This document shows positions 1 through 11,849 of a stretch of 64,000 nucleotides of DNA, one piece after another. The notes under the pieces are model-generated. The model was not told where the DNA came from, did not search any database, and saw only the letters and a list, made by a program, of their open reading frames with translations. The translations under genes and the position numbers were made by a program. Where the stretch lies: contig NW_022985086.1 in the NCBI RefSeq assembly GCF_010015585.1, positions 117,118 to 181,117 on the forward strand, read 5' to 3'. Numbering within the stretch: position 1 is the first letter of the stretch; each line of letters starts with the position of its first letter. This DNA is from Eremomyces bilateralis CBS 781.70. Taxonomy: Eukaryota > Ascomycota > Dothideomycetes > Eremomycetales > Eremomycetaceae.

Positions 1-2817
1 CTTCAAACTCGTTTCCATTGAACACCCGACTAGCGAGCTCTCTCTACTTCAAGAATTTCATAAGGCGCAACTGGAGAACTCTGGAAGGCGAGTACAAACT
101 GCCACAGTCGGAAGTGGAGAGCATCAAACATGAGATCATCGGGTTGATGATCTCATCGCCGCCCTCGATACAATCGCAACTTGGGGAAGCCGTCAGCGTG
201 ATCGCGGAAAGTGATTTCCCGGAGCAATGGGACTCTCTCATAGATGACCTCGCATCTCGACTCACCGCCGATAATCCGACCGTGAACAATGGAGTCCTTC
301 GCGTGGCGCATTCAATATGCGAAAGATGGCGTCCTCTGACCCAAAGCGACGAGCTGTATCTGGAGATTCTCCATGTTATCAGCAAGTTCGGCAACGCATT
401 CCTGACGCTCCTTCAAAGCACCGACCAGGCAATCACAAGCAATGCATCCAATAAAGAGCCGCTCGAGCAATGGGTGACGACGCTCTACTTGCTGATGCAG
501 CTTTTCTACGACCTGACCTGTCATGACTTGGCCCCGGTATTTGAGGACAATTTCAAGGGACTCCAGGGGCTGTTCAACAAATACCTTTTATATTCTAATC
601 CTCTTCTGGAGACGGACGATGACTCGGAGGCCGGGGTGCTCGAGAATACCAAGTCTGCCATTTTTGAAATTCTGAGCCTCTTTGGCCTCAAATATTCGGA
701 CGTATTCGACGACGTTACTCGCGATTTCATCCAGAGCTCGTGGACCCTCCTGACTGGAATTGGCATGGAAACGAAGTACGACGTCTTGGTCAGCAAAGCC
801 CTTCACTTCCTGACCACCGTTTGCATGAAAGAGAAGCATGCTGCCGAGTCCTTCAGTGATGAGAATGTCCTTACCCAGGTCGTGGAAAAGATCATTGTTT
901 CGAACCTCACCCTCCGAGAATCCGATATTGAACAATTTGAAGACGAGCCGATCGAGTACATCCGAAGAGATCTGGAAGGTTCTGACGCCGAGACTCGACG
1001 AGGTGCTGCAACGGACTTCCTCCGGGGACTCATGTCTCATCTGGAGAAGCCGGCCACGGCAATTGCCTTGAAGCTCATAGAAGAGCACCTTGGACTTTTC
1101 GCACAGGACAAGGTGAAGAACTGGAAGTCGAAGGATCTTGCCGGCTACCTGTTCACCGCAGTCGGTGCCAAAGGCAAGGCCACCGCGACTGCGGGTGTCG
1201 TGACGACGAACCCACACCTAAACATCAGCAACTTCCTGACCACCAACATCCTCCCCGACCTGACGAGCACGAATATCCACCCGATCTTGCAGGTTGACGC
1301 GATCAAGTTTGTCTATGTGTTCCGATCCCAGTTGACTCAAGAAAATTGGGGAACCGCATTCCCACTGCTTGTCCAACATCTCCAATCATCGAACTACTGC
1401 ATCTACACATCGGCATCAATTGCACTGGAGAGAGCGTTGGCCCTCCAAGTCAATGGACAACCGCTCATATCAAAGGACGCTGTGATCAACCTATCGAAGG
1501 ATCTTCTGGAACATTTGCTGAACCTGATCCAACAAGATCCTGCTCCGGAGAAGATTCAAGAGAACGAGTTCCTCATGAAATGCGTCATGCGAGTGTTGAT
1601 CGTGGTGCAAGACGGGATTACACCACTTGTGGATTATCTTCTATCCAGCTGGGTAAAAATCACCATGGCAATTATGAAGAATCCCAGCAATCCACGATTC
1701 TACTACTACCACTTTGAAGCGGCAGGGGCCCTCATCCGTTTTGTCGCTCCGTCTCAGTCCGCCAAATTCGAGGATACCCTCTCACAGCCCTTCGTGATGG
1801 TATTGCAGGAAGACGTAGTGGAATTCATGCCATACGTCTTCCAGCTCCTTGCCGCATTGCTCGAAGCGAACCCCTCTGGTTCCCTTTCCGAACTTCACAA
1901 ATCTCTCATCCAACCCATCCTCTTGCCGAATCTGTGGGAAACGAAAGGCAACGTTCCCGCTCTGGTTCGCTTGCTCGCCGCGATCCTCGTTCGCGGTGCT
2001 AACATTATTGTGGCAAACAATCAGGTTGAAGCAGTCCTTGGAATATTCCAGAAGCTCATCTCCACGAAAACTCACGAGAACTCCGGCTTCGATCTCCTTC
2101 AATCCGTCTTCCTCTCGGTGCCGGCCGAACACCTGCAAAAATATTTCGTCCCGATGGTCCAATTGATACTCACCCGGCTGTCGAACCAAGCCAACGACAA
2201 GCTGAAATCCGACAATCTCCCCATCCGGTTCACCAAGTTCTACCATTTTTTCTCCGCGCGACCGGAGAAGGGTCTTGGAACCGATGTCTTCATCAAAATC
2301 ACCGACGACATCCAACACGAGTAAGTGACTTCTTTCCATATTGAATCGAGTAAACTAACACTTCCTTCCTCCCAGCGTCTTCAAGCAGTTGTATACCACC
2401 TTCATCCTCCCCTCCACCCAAAAGCTCACGCGCCCCCTCGACCGCAAAACCGCCGTCGTTTCCCTCACCAAAACCCTCGCCACCTCCCAAGCCTTCGCCA
2501 CACGCTTCCCCAAAGGCTGGGCCCATACCGCCAAAGCGCTCCTCGACCAACTCTACAACCCGCCGGTGATCAAGCACGACGAGTTCGTCGACGCCGGCGA
2601 CGTCGAGGACTTGGCGTTCGGTGTCGGCTTCACGGCGCTCGGCACGTGCCGAAAGGCGGTGGATGATCCGTTTGCGGAGATCGCGGAGGTGAAGACATGG
2701 GTGGGGCAGTATTTGATCCAGGCGAATGCGGAGAGTGGGGGGAAGGTTGTTGGGTTTGTGAATGAGCGGTTGGATGGGCAGGCGCAGGCGGCGATGCAGG
2801 CTTACTTGTCGGGTTGA
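1..2817 (+). CDS. CSE1: Exportin-2 (CSE1/CAS), 3' part; 5' end outside window
   Basis: Nuclear export receptor that returns importin-alpha to the cytoplasm with RanGTP. Exons 1-2320 and 2376-2817; the intron has GTAAGT and CCCAG ends, and the join gives QHD-VFKQLYTTF in frame. The frame is open to base 1 and already reads FPLNTRLASSLYFKNFIRRNW, the end of the importin-beta N-terminal domain, so the start codon and roughly the first 60 residues lie upstream. The HEAT-repeat body follows (DNPTVNNGVLRVAHSI, SDFPEQWDSL), and the C-terminal CAS/CSE1 region ends at a TGA at 2815-2817. About 920 residues are visible, as expected for a family of about 960. The family assignment rests on recognised sequence; no break is seen. 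It ends tail-to-tail with the pectate lyase. Confidence 0.96.
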
Positions 2818-3145
2818 GAGCGTTCGCAGTGGGCTGGGAGCCGGCATGGCGACCGGGAGGCTTGGTCAACAGTTGAACGCAAAGATATACCATAGGCTTC
2901 ATTTCGTTATTCCCGATTCCCCCGAAAACGTTGGAAGCCGATAGCACCACCGGATGGACTCATAGATGCTTTATATCAATCAGCATGAATAGCGAAGAGT
3001 GGCTACCATGAATGCATTGAAGTTTAGTCATTCAGCATCTTGTACACTTGTGGGCCTGCATCACTGCGATTGAAACTTCAAGTGCATGTTGCTTTCAGCA
3101 ATAATGCATTGCAGCTGTGGTTCAATAATATGCAGCATCCGATGA
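2818..3145. other. Convergent intergenic region
   Basis: This holds the 3' ends of CSE1 and the pectate lyase gene. I see no further gene or repeat. Confidence 0.6.
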
Positions 3146-4277
3146 TTAACTAACAACTCCAGTCCCAGCCTTCGACTTCACCAATTCACACACGCAGGAA
3201 GCGGGATCCGGCCTGCTCAATGTCAGCATCAATGCAACCACCACCACCAGCACCGAAGCAACTTACGTATACTTATACGGCGGCGCCAAGTTCCCCTGCT
3301 TCGTAATCGCCGGCTGGCTCACAGCATCAAAGATATTATCCTTACTCAGCGCAAACCCCTCCTGATCGCTATCCAGATTCGTGATGATCGACTTCGGGGA
3401 CTTGGTGAACGAGCTGCTCTCGACGAGAACCTGCGCGCCCATGCGCGAGTTGACCCCCGAGGTCGGGTTGTTCTCGTAGCAGGAACTGTAGATGTGGGCG
3501 GTGCCGAAGCGGACAGACGGCGTGCGCGAGTTGACGCTGGTGAAGAGGTTGTGGTGGTAGGTCACTCTCAGCTTACCGCGGTCTTCCGCGGCATTATTGT
3601 CTGAGTGGCCGATGAGGGAGCCTTTCCACTGGGTGGGGTTAGCAAGACGGATCTGTTTCGCTGACGAGGGGATAGATGGGTTGCTTACGTGGTTGGAGAA
3701 TTTGGTCCAGGAGACGGTGACCTGGTCGCTCGCGTGAGTGATGTCGAGCAAGCCGTCATATTTGTCCTTGTCTCCGGATATTCCTTGGGATGAGATATCG
3801 CAGTGGTCGATCCAGACTTTGGAGGATTTGTCAAGTGCGATGATATCTTTTTTCTCTGGTGGAGTTTTCATCTTCAGGTTTCGAAGAATAACATTGTTCG
3901 CCGACTTCAATCGTAGTCCACCGTTCGTCATTCCTAGTAATACATGTTAGGTATCATTAGAGGATTGTCTTTGCATTCCTTTATGTCATACCGGAATTGG
4001 CGCCAACTCCAACGATGGTGGTGCTGCCCTTCACGTCGAGCACACCGCATCCACTGAGCATGCCATTAATCTTAATCACTCCGCCGGAGGCCAAAGATGA
4101 TTTTAACGCAGCGCAGGATGTCACTGTAGTTCCAGAGGCGCTTCCACCTCCGGTTGTTCCAGCACCGTATCCGACAAGCTCATCGACCTTACCAGCACCG
4201 CAAGATCCGCCTGCCTGAGGGAGCGCGTTGGCTCTGCTGGCGATCATCAAAAGAGAAAGGAGTGCACTAGCGAACAT
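3146..4277 (-). CDS. Secreted pectate lyase (polysaccharide lyase family 1)
   Basis: Extracellular enzyme cleaving de-esterified pectin by beta-elimination with calcium. Exons (minus strand): 4277-3992, 3933-3689, 3628-3267, 3212-3146; 319 residues. Residues 1-19 (MFASALLSLLMIASRANA) form a signal peptide. Family motifs are WIDHCDIS, YDGLLDITHASDQVTVSW, GSLIGHSDNN and the VNSRTPSVRFG segment with the catalytic arginine. The intron at 3688-3629 is 60 nt, in frame and free of stops; I call it an intron because it has GTAAGC, GCTAAC and CAG signals and because removing it restores the family spacing FSNH-WKGSLIGH. The last short exon (3212-3146) encodes the cysteine-pair tail ending KAGTGVVS. 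Nothing looks damaged. Confidence 0.93.
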
Positions 4278-5926
4278 CTTGAATGGACTTTGACTTTAGA
4301 CCTGAGAAACAAAAATGGAACGACGTGACCGGTTGCTGGAATTCAGAAGTAGGGAACCCAAGGCTATTATATTCCTATTTCCTGGAGTATTAGCATCCAC
4401 TATGTAAGGAGAACAGACTTCCCCGCAGTCCAAGATTTCCCCGTCGGCGGAATATTCGCGATAGTACGCCGCCGTGCTTCAGGCATATTGAAAGTGAAGA
4501 TCTTGATATTCGGAGCGCCAAACGGACGTTCGCATTGGCTTGAAAAAACACTTGAGCGAGTTGCAGGACTAGAAAGCCTGTTGGCCACGGACTTGGAGGC
4601 TTGGACTCAAACATTAGCCCTGGAACGGTGCGGCGGAGAAATAACAGTTAATGAAAGGTTCTTGGTGTAAGACATCATATAAACACGTGGTATAGATAAA
4701 TGTGATTGAAATGCGGAGAGAAGCACCTAGGATGCCATGCTCGTTTCATCACTTCAAGGGCAACCTAGAGCGCATAAATGGATGCCACCAATAGCATTTC
4801 AGTTTGCTCATATAGCGTCTCGCCTGGATTAGCGTTTGTAGATCTTTGAAACTGAAAATGGAAGCATCTTTGTCCAGATCCCGGGAAATCTTGAGCAGTT
4901 TTATATAGATCATACACCCTGATCCCGTCCCTCGAACCACATTGCCCTGGACTTCCACAATCGTGAGGCTGCGAAGTCACATAGAATACACTTCCCTAGC
5001 GGGATAGCTCTCGTATGTTTCTGGTTCATTATACCATCGTTCCTCTTAACTTGGTACGGTTGAGTTGCATATTCCAATAGAACAAGGGAAAGCGACAGAT
5101 GATGGAAGGGAAGTGCGCGTGGGGGTCAAGCAGAGTAGGATTTGTGGCTTGAACTCTGTGGCGCTCTTAGGCTTATAGGCTACTCTATGGATATCAGAAA
5201 GTTCGGAACAGATCTCAACCTGACAACATCAGCCCAACCGGCGAATATCATCCGCTTGGATAACTGTGCGGATAATGCGAATAATGGTATCACGAAGCAT
5301 ATTTGTCCTTAAATGGACCGAATACAGTGCAGTAATACCTGACATCCCATACTCGAAGTGCTAGAAGGCCAGCAAACTTTTTATATAAAGACCAACGGTG
5401 ACTGAAAGGAACAGACGAGTACCTAGAGGCTGAAGTACGCCGTTTACGTATCCCTTCGGCTAAGTACCAATATCTTAAATTTCTATACTTTATTCAATGA
5501 TCAATCGATGGCAGGCGTGTGTTTTCGACTTGGGTTGGGTACCTGCTTACCTTCTTCCTCCTTTGCATTGCAATTTCTTCTTGACTCGGTCCTTTTCAAA
5601 TGCGTTCAAGTTCAAGGAGAGTCATTTTCAAAGCGTCTCTAGCTGCAAAATGTATTAATGGAGAAGACGTGATTGTTTTCATGGCGCCAGTGTTGAAGTG
5701 CCGTGGAAGAATGTTCATGTTCTTGGAAGGGAAGTTAATCGAGTCATCTAACACAGCTCTAGTGAAGATGGGTCGTGTACTCGAGCGGTGAATTCATCGA
5801 GTTATCACAATGAAACAAAACAAAAGGCCACACCAAATTTAAAGCCTGATTTGATTTCTCACGATGAAGCAAATCAACCCGCCGCGCCTTCAGATTTCAA
5901 CCTTGCTTCGATCTCATCACACCAAA
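4278..5926. other. Gene-free stretch
   Basis: This contains the promoter side of the pectate lyase and the leader of the exonuclease-like gene. Only short ORFs without family features occur, and I see no clear repeat. The last 60 bases hold an in-frame upstream ATG (5864) for the next gene. Confidence 0.5.
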
Positions 5927-6910
5927 ATGGCGATATTTACAAGCCGCGGAAACGGGTCCTTCAAACTAACCGACTGGATCCATTCCGACAACCACAAACT
6001 CATCGATACCCCCGGGAAGGTAAGAATGCTTATCGAAGCCCTTCTCCTCCTCCGTGGCTCATGGGTCTGCTACCTCGATCTCACCGGCACGCGGCCTTGC
6101 GAAGATAGCGTCACCTCCGTTCTCTCCCTCTACCTAACGCCACCGCCCTCCGAGATACGATCCTTCCACTGCCTCTACACGGTCGACATCTGCGCCCTGG
6201 GAAGCTCCGCATTTACCACATGCCTCGTTGGTGACAAGACCATGTCACTGAAAGGGTTCCTCGAAGCTCGCAACACGCCCATAGTGGTTTTCGAGGCAAA
6301 AAGAATTACGGATAGGCTCTCCTCGCATTTCGGCGTCAACGTCAAGAACGTGAAAGAATTGCAGTTGATGGAATGCGCGACATTGGGACGGGAAAAGGAC
6401 GATCTCTATGATTTCGGGACTTTGATGGCGAGAGATTGGTTTAAGGCAGGACTCGACCTACCGTGGATCGAATCATGGACCGACATTCACCTGGCAGCGA
6501 ACAAATCGTTGGATCCACTGGAAGGGGGCACGTTGCACGACTACTGCCTTCGGCCCCTCACCCACTTCTTCGTTGCGTATTGCGTCAAGGATGTGTTGTG
6601 CTTCCCGAACTTCCATCGTCTGTATGGCAGCCAGCTTGTGCAGCAGTGGGATGACATGTCCGAGGCCCCGGATGGGCCGGAGAAGGAATTATTGTGGTGG
6701 CGAGTGGCAGATCCGAAGATGTGTTCGTCTAGGGAACCAGCATATGCAGTACAGGAGCCCTGGTTTGAGCCGAAGAAAATGGATCTGTGTCTGGGATATT
6801 CGAACCCCAAGGGACCGATGGGTGGAAAACAAAACAAGCGAAAAAGAAAACATCAAGAGATAGACCCGTCGGTAACTGGAGAGAGGACTACCTGTTCAGC
6901 TGCAACCTAA
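5927..6910 (+). CDS. DEDD 3'-5' exonuclease-like (RNase H fold) domain protein, probably catalytically degenerate
   Basis: Single-exon protein of 327 residues. I chose ATG 5927 (ACCAAAATGG context) over the in-frame ATG at 5864. The order of segments matches the fungal RNase-D-like exonuclease domain: beta strand with motif I (WVCYLDLTGT), a middle strand (FHCLYTVDICALG), motif II region (NTPIVVFEAKRITDRLSSHFGV...KELQLMECATL) and motif III (YCVKDVLCFPNFHRLY). Motif III keeps the tyrosine-aspartate pair. Motif I has D but lacks the usual E, and motif II lacks the expected aspartate. Activity is therefore doubtful and nucleic-acid binding may be what remains. The C-terminus is basic (QNKRKRKH) and could be a nuclear signal. 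A truncated relative lies 1.2 kb downstream on the same strand. Fold call moderately sure, function open. Confidence 0.72.
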   Translation: MAIFTSRGNGSFKLTDWIHSDNHKLIDTPGKVRMLIEALLLLRGSWVCYLDLTGTRPCEDSVTSVLSLYLTPPPSEIRSFHCLYTVDICALGSSAFTTCLVGDKTMSLKGFLEARNTPIVVFEAKRITDRLSSHFGVNVKNVKELQLMECATLGREKDDLYDFGTLMARDWFKAGLDLPWIESWTDIHLAANKSLDPLEGGTLHDYCLRPLTHFFVAYCVKDVLCFPNFHRLYGSQLVQQWDDMSEAPDGPEKELLWWRVADPKMCSSREPAYAVQEPWFEPKKMDLCLGYSNPKGPMGGKQNKRKRKHQEIDPSVTGERTTCSAAT

Positions 6911-8127
6911 AGCATGATCAGAGTTGTGAGTGAAGCAGAATTTAGACGGACGGAGACGGGGCGGATCCTGACTTCGGCTTCGCATAGCGATGAACATCAA
7001 GCCGGTGACACGAAACCGGGTTGGGAATGTTTGAATCCTGGGTACATCACATCTGAATTGAGCGAGCATGTCTCACTCGAACACTATGGGTAGCCCTGCA
7101 AATTTTTGTCTTACGCTCTTTCGGATGCGCTGTTGTGATTGTAATGATACTGCAGACAGTCGCCTGCTCTCCTTAGCAGCCTGTTCATGCCTCTCAAAAT
7201 GAGTCTAGCTCCCAGAATAACCTTATAATGAAGCAGGCAGATCATGATCCAATCTGGGAACGGGAAACGCTGTGAAAGTTACTGGCATATTAATCTGCAC
7301 GTGTCAAACGCGTGCAATCTGTTACTCTATCCAGTCTGTCTATATCAACATCGCCCGTATCTCAACCCGACAGGAAATCTGAAGCACATTGCCTACAAAT
7401 CAGCTCAAAGGCAAAAACAGAACTCGCTTTCTATTTGGCAAAATCATGGTGATTCTCTAAGGTCGCATCAGAGGTGCCAGTGGTGGACCGAGATTTGACA
7501 CCAGAGCGCCCCTCACCCCATCCACGTCAAAGTTGGGGAGAACGGAGGGGATTCTCTCATACTCATTCTTCCTTCCCAAACTTAGATGAACTGCATTATT
7601 CCTATATCGATTAAATCGAACTCACTCGCAGAAGCAGAACCTCAAGATCTCTGGGTTAGAGTCAGGGATTCCATTCCACCGATCATCAAACTGGATAGAC
7701 TACGGGGGCCGACTACCCAATATCCGACGAGTCTGAGTTTTCGAGTCTTCTAAATGAGGCTTTTCAAGGTCCAATAGATTTTAACAATTGCGTTGTTCTC
7801 CTGAAAGAGAAGTAATAACTCCCATAACAAAGAGCCCCCTGCCCCAATGATTCAATGAAAGTCAACACGCAACAAAGGACAAGTCGCTCAAAAATGGCGA
7901 GATATTTCTTTCAATATTCAAACAATGACATTTGAAAGGTATTAGTATTGTCCTCGAGCACTGTATGTATCGTACCCGTATAAATCACCGTCGGATACGG
8001 ATATTAAACACCCAAACAACTGCTCTCGGGTGGACCAGCAACGGGATGATACTGAGGACCTCCATAGTCCATTTTATATGCACCTAATCCTCCTTACATT
8101 TATGTTGCCTGTAGAGGAGAATCCATC
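6911..8127. other. Gene-free stretch between tandem relatives
   Basis: No convincing ORF or RNA gene is seen. The small ORF at 7244-7498 has no family feature. Confidence 0.45.
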
Positions 8128-8604
8128 ATGAGAAAATCCAAAATTGGCGACACTGCTTCCGTCGAGCACCACATTGTGGATAGCCTGGAGGCAGTCCAAG
8201 GCCTCCGCTTCACCATGGTCGAGCGATGGCCATATGATCTTGAGGTGTACCTCAACGCGACTATTGACGAGGAGCTGGAGTCCAAAGGCAAAGTCATTTC
8301 GATGCTCAACCTCCTTCTCTGTACCAGGGGCAAGCCTTCCCAATACACCTACATGATCAACATCGACGCTCTCAAGGAGGTAACGTTTAATACCGCCTTC
8401 AATGGGCGCCTCGACACTGCAAGGGGAACCAGCGGACCCATTTCGCTTCGAACTGACCTGGAGGGCACCTTGTTTGCCAAGGTCATCTTCAACTGCAAGA
8501 CCATCTCGCATCTCCTTTTTGAGCGGTTTCACATTTGCATGCAGAGCGTCCGCGAGGTTCAATTTTCGAAGTGCGCAACTCTTCACAAGCCGAACAAGCA
8601 ATGA
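8128..8604 (+). pseudogene. Truncated copy of the exonuclease-like gene
   Basis: A 158-residue ORF that parallels the protein at 5927-6910. Its segment LFAKVIFNCKTISHLLFERF...REVQFSKCATL lines up with PIVVFEAKRITDRLSSHFGV...KELQLMECATL, and LEVYLNATI...VISMLNLLL with WVCYLDLTG...VTSVLSLYL. The reading stops ten residues after the shared CATL, so the whole C-terminal third, including motif III (Y-x3-D), is absent. Catalytic acids are also missing in the first two motifs. I read it as a diverged tandem duplicate that has lost its 3' part; a short expressed protein cannot be excluded because the frame itself is open. Identity to its neighbour is low by eye, so the duplication is old. Confidence 0.55.
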
Positions 8605-10032
8605 ATGTGGAGCGAAGGCCCCATAGATCTATAAATCCATCGAAAAATGCACCGGCACTAGGTGAGACTGGCCAACATGGTTGGCTTTTATTTGGCGTTC
8701 CAGTGCGATTTGAAGACGCAACATAGGGTGGAAGCGCATGCGGCATCCCGGCCTATGTTCCTCTTGGATCGAACATGAAAGAACCCTGGGGCTCAGAATT
8801 AGGGGGTTCCAGAACGTTTGGAAGAGGAGGGCCAATAGGCTGGAAAGACGCATAGCGACAGAGAGAGAAACTGAATAGACTTGAGAAATTGATGCTAAAA
8901 CACAATACCAAGAAAATTAACTGTAAACATAATTCTGAATACCAAAAGTAAGATTGGCTCACTGGAAAATGAATAGAAAGGCAATTCCATACCAATGGAC
9001 ATAGTGGGCATTAATAATGGATACATACATAGACTTTCGTAATCGAAGTAGCGCACACAACAATCCTATCGTACCTTATACTGTCGGCACTGATTCCAGC
9101 ATCGGGCGTGAGATGAATCCGTAGCAAAGACAAGCAGCAGCACAGTGTTATCCCCCGAAGATAATTGGCAGCACATTCATCATGCTAACCTACGCCATTG
9201 CCTCTGGACAATTTATGGGTTTATCCGGATTTCGAATAGTTGGAACCTTTCCTCCCGGAATGTCTGGAAGCCGAGGACAGCGAGCGAGAATTAGGCTTAA
9301 AGAACTTCGCATGCCCCTTGCGGAGACATGAAGACATGCAACCAAAACAACAATTATGATTTGGTCCAATACCGCATAGAATAGACGTGCGGATCGTAGC
9401 GCAAATATCGCCGATGTTGTTCAATCTCGAGTCTTCTCGCACGTTTTATATTAAATATTGGAGAACCACCTTTGACCGAACCGTTAAGGAATTCAACGTC
9501 TTAAACAAAAGGTTACCTAAAAATTATGCGAATTATACCTCTGAAAGCTGTAGGTAATGCTCAAGCATACGGTGGTCATTTCTACGGAATATATCAGTCG
9601 TATCAGTTCCTCAGACCAACTGAACCTTGCCCGTGATAGAACAGCTGAATGAAATGAGTCCTACCAAATTGGGAGATTTTCATTCACAAACTGTAGAATT
9701 ATTTAATGCGCTACTCCGTAGGTGATCCAGGAATATAAGTGTTGTGTTCCCTGCAGAAGCCCTACGATTCTGGGAACGAGTTGTGTGTGCAAGTAGTAGT
9801 TATGTGAAGGAAAGTAAGTAAAAGGACGCTGATTTTACTACACAAAGATTGGCACCATTCAGGCTGGATTAATGATCGAACATGAGCGAGATCATACCTT
9901 ACGAAAGAAAGGCGAGGCGCTCGCCTCGCGAAGCTCACGCTCGTATAAGTTTTAGCGAACATACCTTTTCAGTTCCTTGGATAAGCTTACCAAAACCAGC
10001 TTATAACTAGTTATACAGAATCGTACCGCTAA
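8605..10032. other. Gene-poor stretch
   Basis: AT-rich DNA with only short, featureless ORFs. A GC-rich imperfect palindrome (GGCGAGGCGCTCGCCTC) lies near 9911. One TACTCCGTA nonamer lies at 9712-9720. Confidence 0.4.
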
Positions 10033-10041
10033 TAACGAGAA

Positions 10042-10871
10042 GGCTGGTGAGATTTTCCCACCAAATGAGATTTTCCCACCAGCGCTGGTATGGTGGAAAA
10101 TTAATCGCTCAACTGGGCCTAGCGCTCATTTTCCATCTTCGACAACTTTCATGTTCAATCTGTTGTTCCATTTAAGTAACATATATTAGCTTCTCTATAT
10201 TATTAGGTATATCCTCTTTCTACTGACGGTGCTACCTCTTGCACGAATCGAGTCCTTTCCAAGCATTTGAAGCCGCCTCTACTGCAGCGCGCTTGGGGCG
10301 CTGTCTGGGCACATCTTGAGACTTAAAAAGAGCATTTTGAGCATCGACTTGTGCAAATTTTTCAGTGTAGAAAGCTTCCATATCTCCAAAGGTATAACTC
10401 TATGCCATTGTTGGAGTGCAGCAAGCATACACTCCGCTTATAGCAAGAGCCATATTCCGTGATTCGATCAGTTCTGTCTGCTGCAATAGACATTATGCGC
10501 ACTAGGGTTAAATGATCGGGGGTGGTTGTGATGCTTGTGTAGAACCTCCAGCTTCTACTTGTCGTCGTCTTTGTTCTTGAATATGAGAAGCCTAAAAGTA
10601 CCCCTATTAAGCGTGTACTCGTGCTTAGAATCCTTGCTCTTGACTGATATTTTCCGGATCGACCAGAGTAGTAGTAATATCGTGTCTTAACACCAGAATG
10701 GTGAGGTCTGCTCCGTTTGTAAGAGAAGAAACAGATTGAACATTGAAATTTGCAGTTATCTCTAGGTGAAGATGAAGGGAAACGAGCGCTAGGCCCAGTT
10801 GAGCGATTAATTTTCCACCATACCAGCGCTGGTGGGAAATCTCAAAACCTGGTGGGAAAATCTCACCAGCC
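10042..10871. mobile_element. MULE-like non-autonomous DNA transposon (830 bp) with about 95 bp inverted repeats
   Basis: The ends form long near-identical terminal inverted repeats: about 10042-10137 starting GGCTGGTGAGATTTTCCCAC, and about 10775-10871 as its reverse complement. The arms differ by a few bases and small indels. The direct flanks TAACGAGAA (10033-10041) and TAACGAGAA (10872-10880) are identical, a 9 bp target-site duplication. Long inverted repeats with a 9 bp duplication fit Mutator-like elements; other superfamilies with 8-9 bp duplications are less likely. The 640 bp interior has no transposase ORF, so movement would need an enzyme supplied elsewhere. The perfect duplication and well-matched arms suggest a fairly recent insertion. 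Confidence 0.85.
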
Positions 10872-11849
10872 TAACGAGAAATAGTAAGATACTTTTCGGT
10901 CCCTTCGTATCGCGTAAACGAGGCGAGCGAATACCGAACTTAACCAATTGCTCAGCAGACCGAGTGTAAACAACACGAGTGGTCGCTTGCTTCAAATTCC
11001 AGCCTAGCACCACTTCCTTGGACATGCACCGGAGGTACGGAGTAACTTGAATCGATCGACAGGGGTTTTGTGAAGACACTAAGCTATATTAGGCACGAAG
11101 AAGTAACAGTTCGAAGCAGGATTGGCTGAACTGGTTATACTACGTATTCTAGAAAAGAATTTAACGTCAGAAATTCAAGGCCACCATGGGGTATCCGGGG
11201 AGTGGATATCCCGAGTCCCATGTATTTGACCTTGCCCTAGTTCCCCGATCTCCGAAATCCGAAAGATCCGAGGCGTGCCCTACTCCGTAGTAAGGGAGAC
11301 GCTAGGAACATCCATTATACCTTCCACAAGTGTGTCGCCGAACTTCTATCGACAAAACTGAACTGTGTACAGCTTGAATATGCTACAGGAACTGAGAGAG
11401 TAAGCACGAAATTATCATGGTATCATCCGAAGTAGCAGTGACAGTTTTCACAGAGTCTGACTGGAACTGCGAGGTGCTGCTTTAAGTTGCCTGCGGTTTC
11501 AGGGGGACGATAAGGGCACCGCTGTCAAGGAAGGCCAGTGGTTCTACAATCCGAAGATCCTAGCAGAGGCTCAACGGTACTCCGTACGTATTGGGGCGTT
11601 AGAGAAATGTGGCCAAGTTGCAGGGCCAAGTGGGGGCGGAGCATGGTATATGGATATACTAGGCTCCCGAGTTCTGATTGTCCGGAACGATGGCGAATTT
11701 CCAAACACCATTAGTTAACTGGGACTTAGATAATACTAATATTTCGTGGAACTTTTCGAAATATTGTTCAAGAAATATCGTGGCTTAAACATTCGTCATT
11801 CAAGGCTGAATGAACGGTCGTGTTCAACTGTAGGTACTTCATTTTTGGC
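10872..11849. other. Gene-poor stretch beside the transposon
   Basis: No gene seen. It contains three of the six TACTCCGTA/TACGGAGTA nonamers in the window (11036-11044, 11281-11289, 11578-11586). Confidence 0.4.

Noticed and set aside
588-1217. 209-codon minus-strand ORF
   Set aside because: Antisense to CSE1.
9900-10930. GC-rich GGCGAGGCG/GAGGCGAGCG motifs on both sides of the MULE-like element
   Set aside because: Considered as ends of a larger nested element, but they do not align beyond about 10 bases.
10807-11079. 90-codon minus-strand ORF
   Set aside because: Runs across the MULE-like end repeat into flanking DNA, so it cannot be an old gene.
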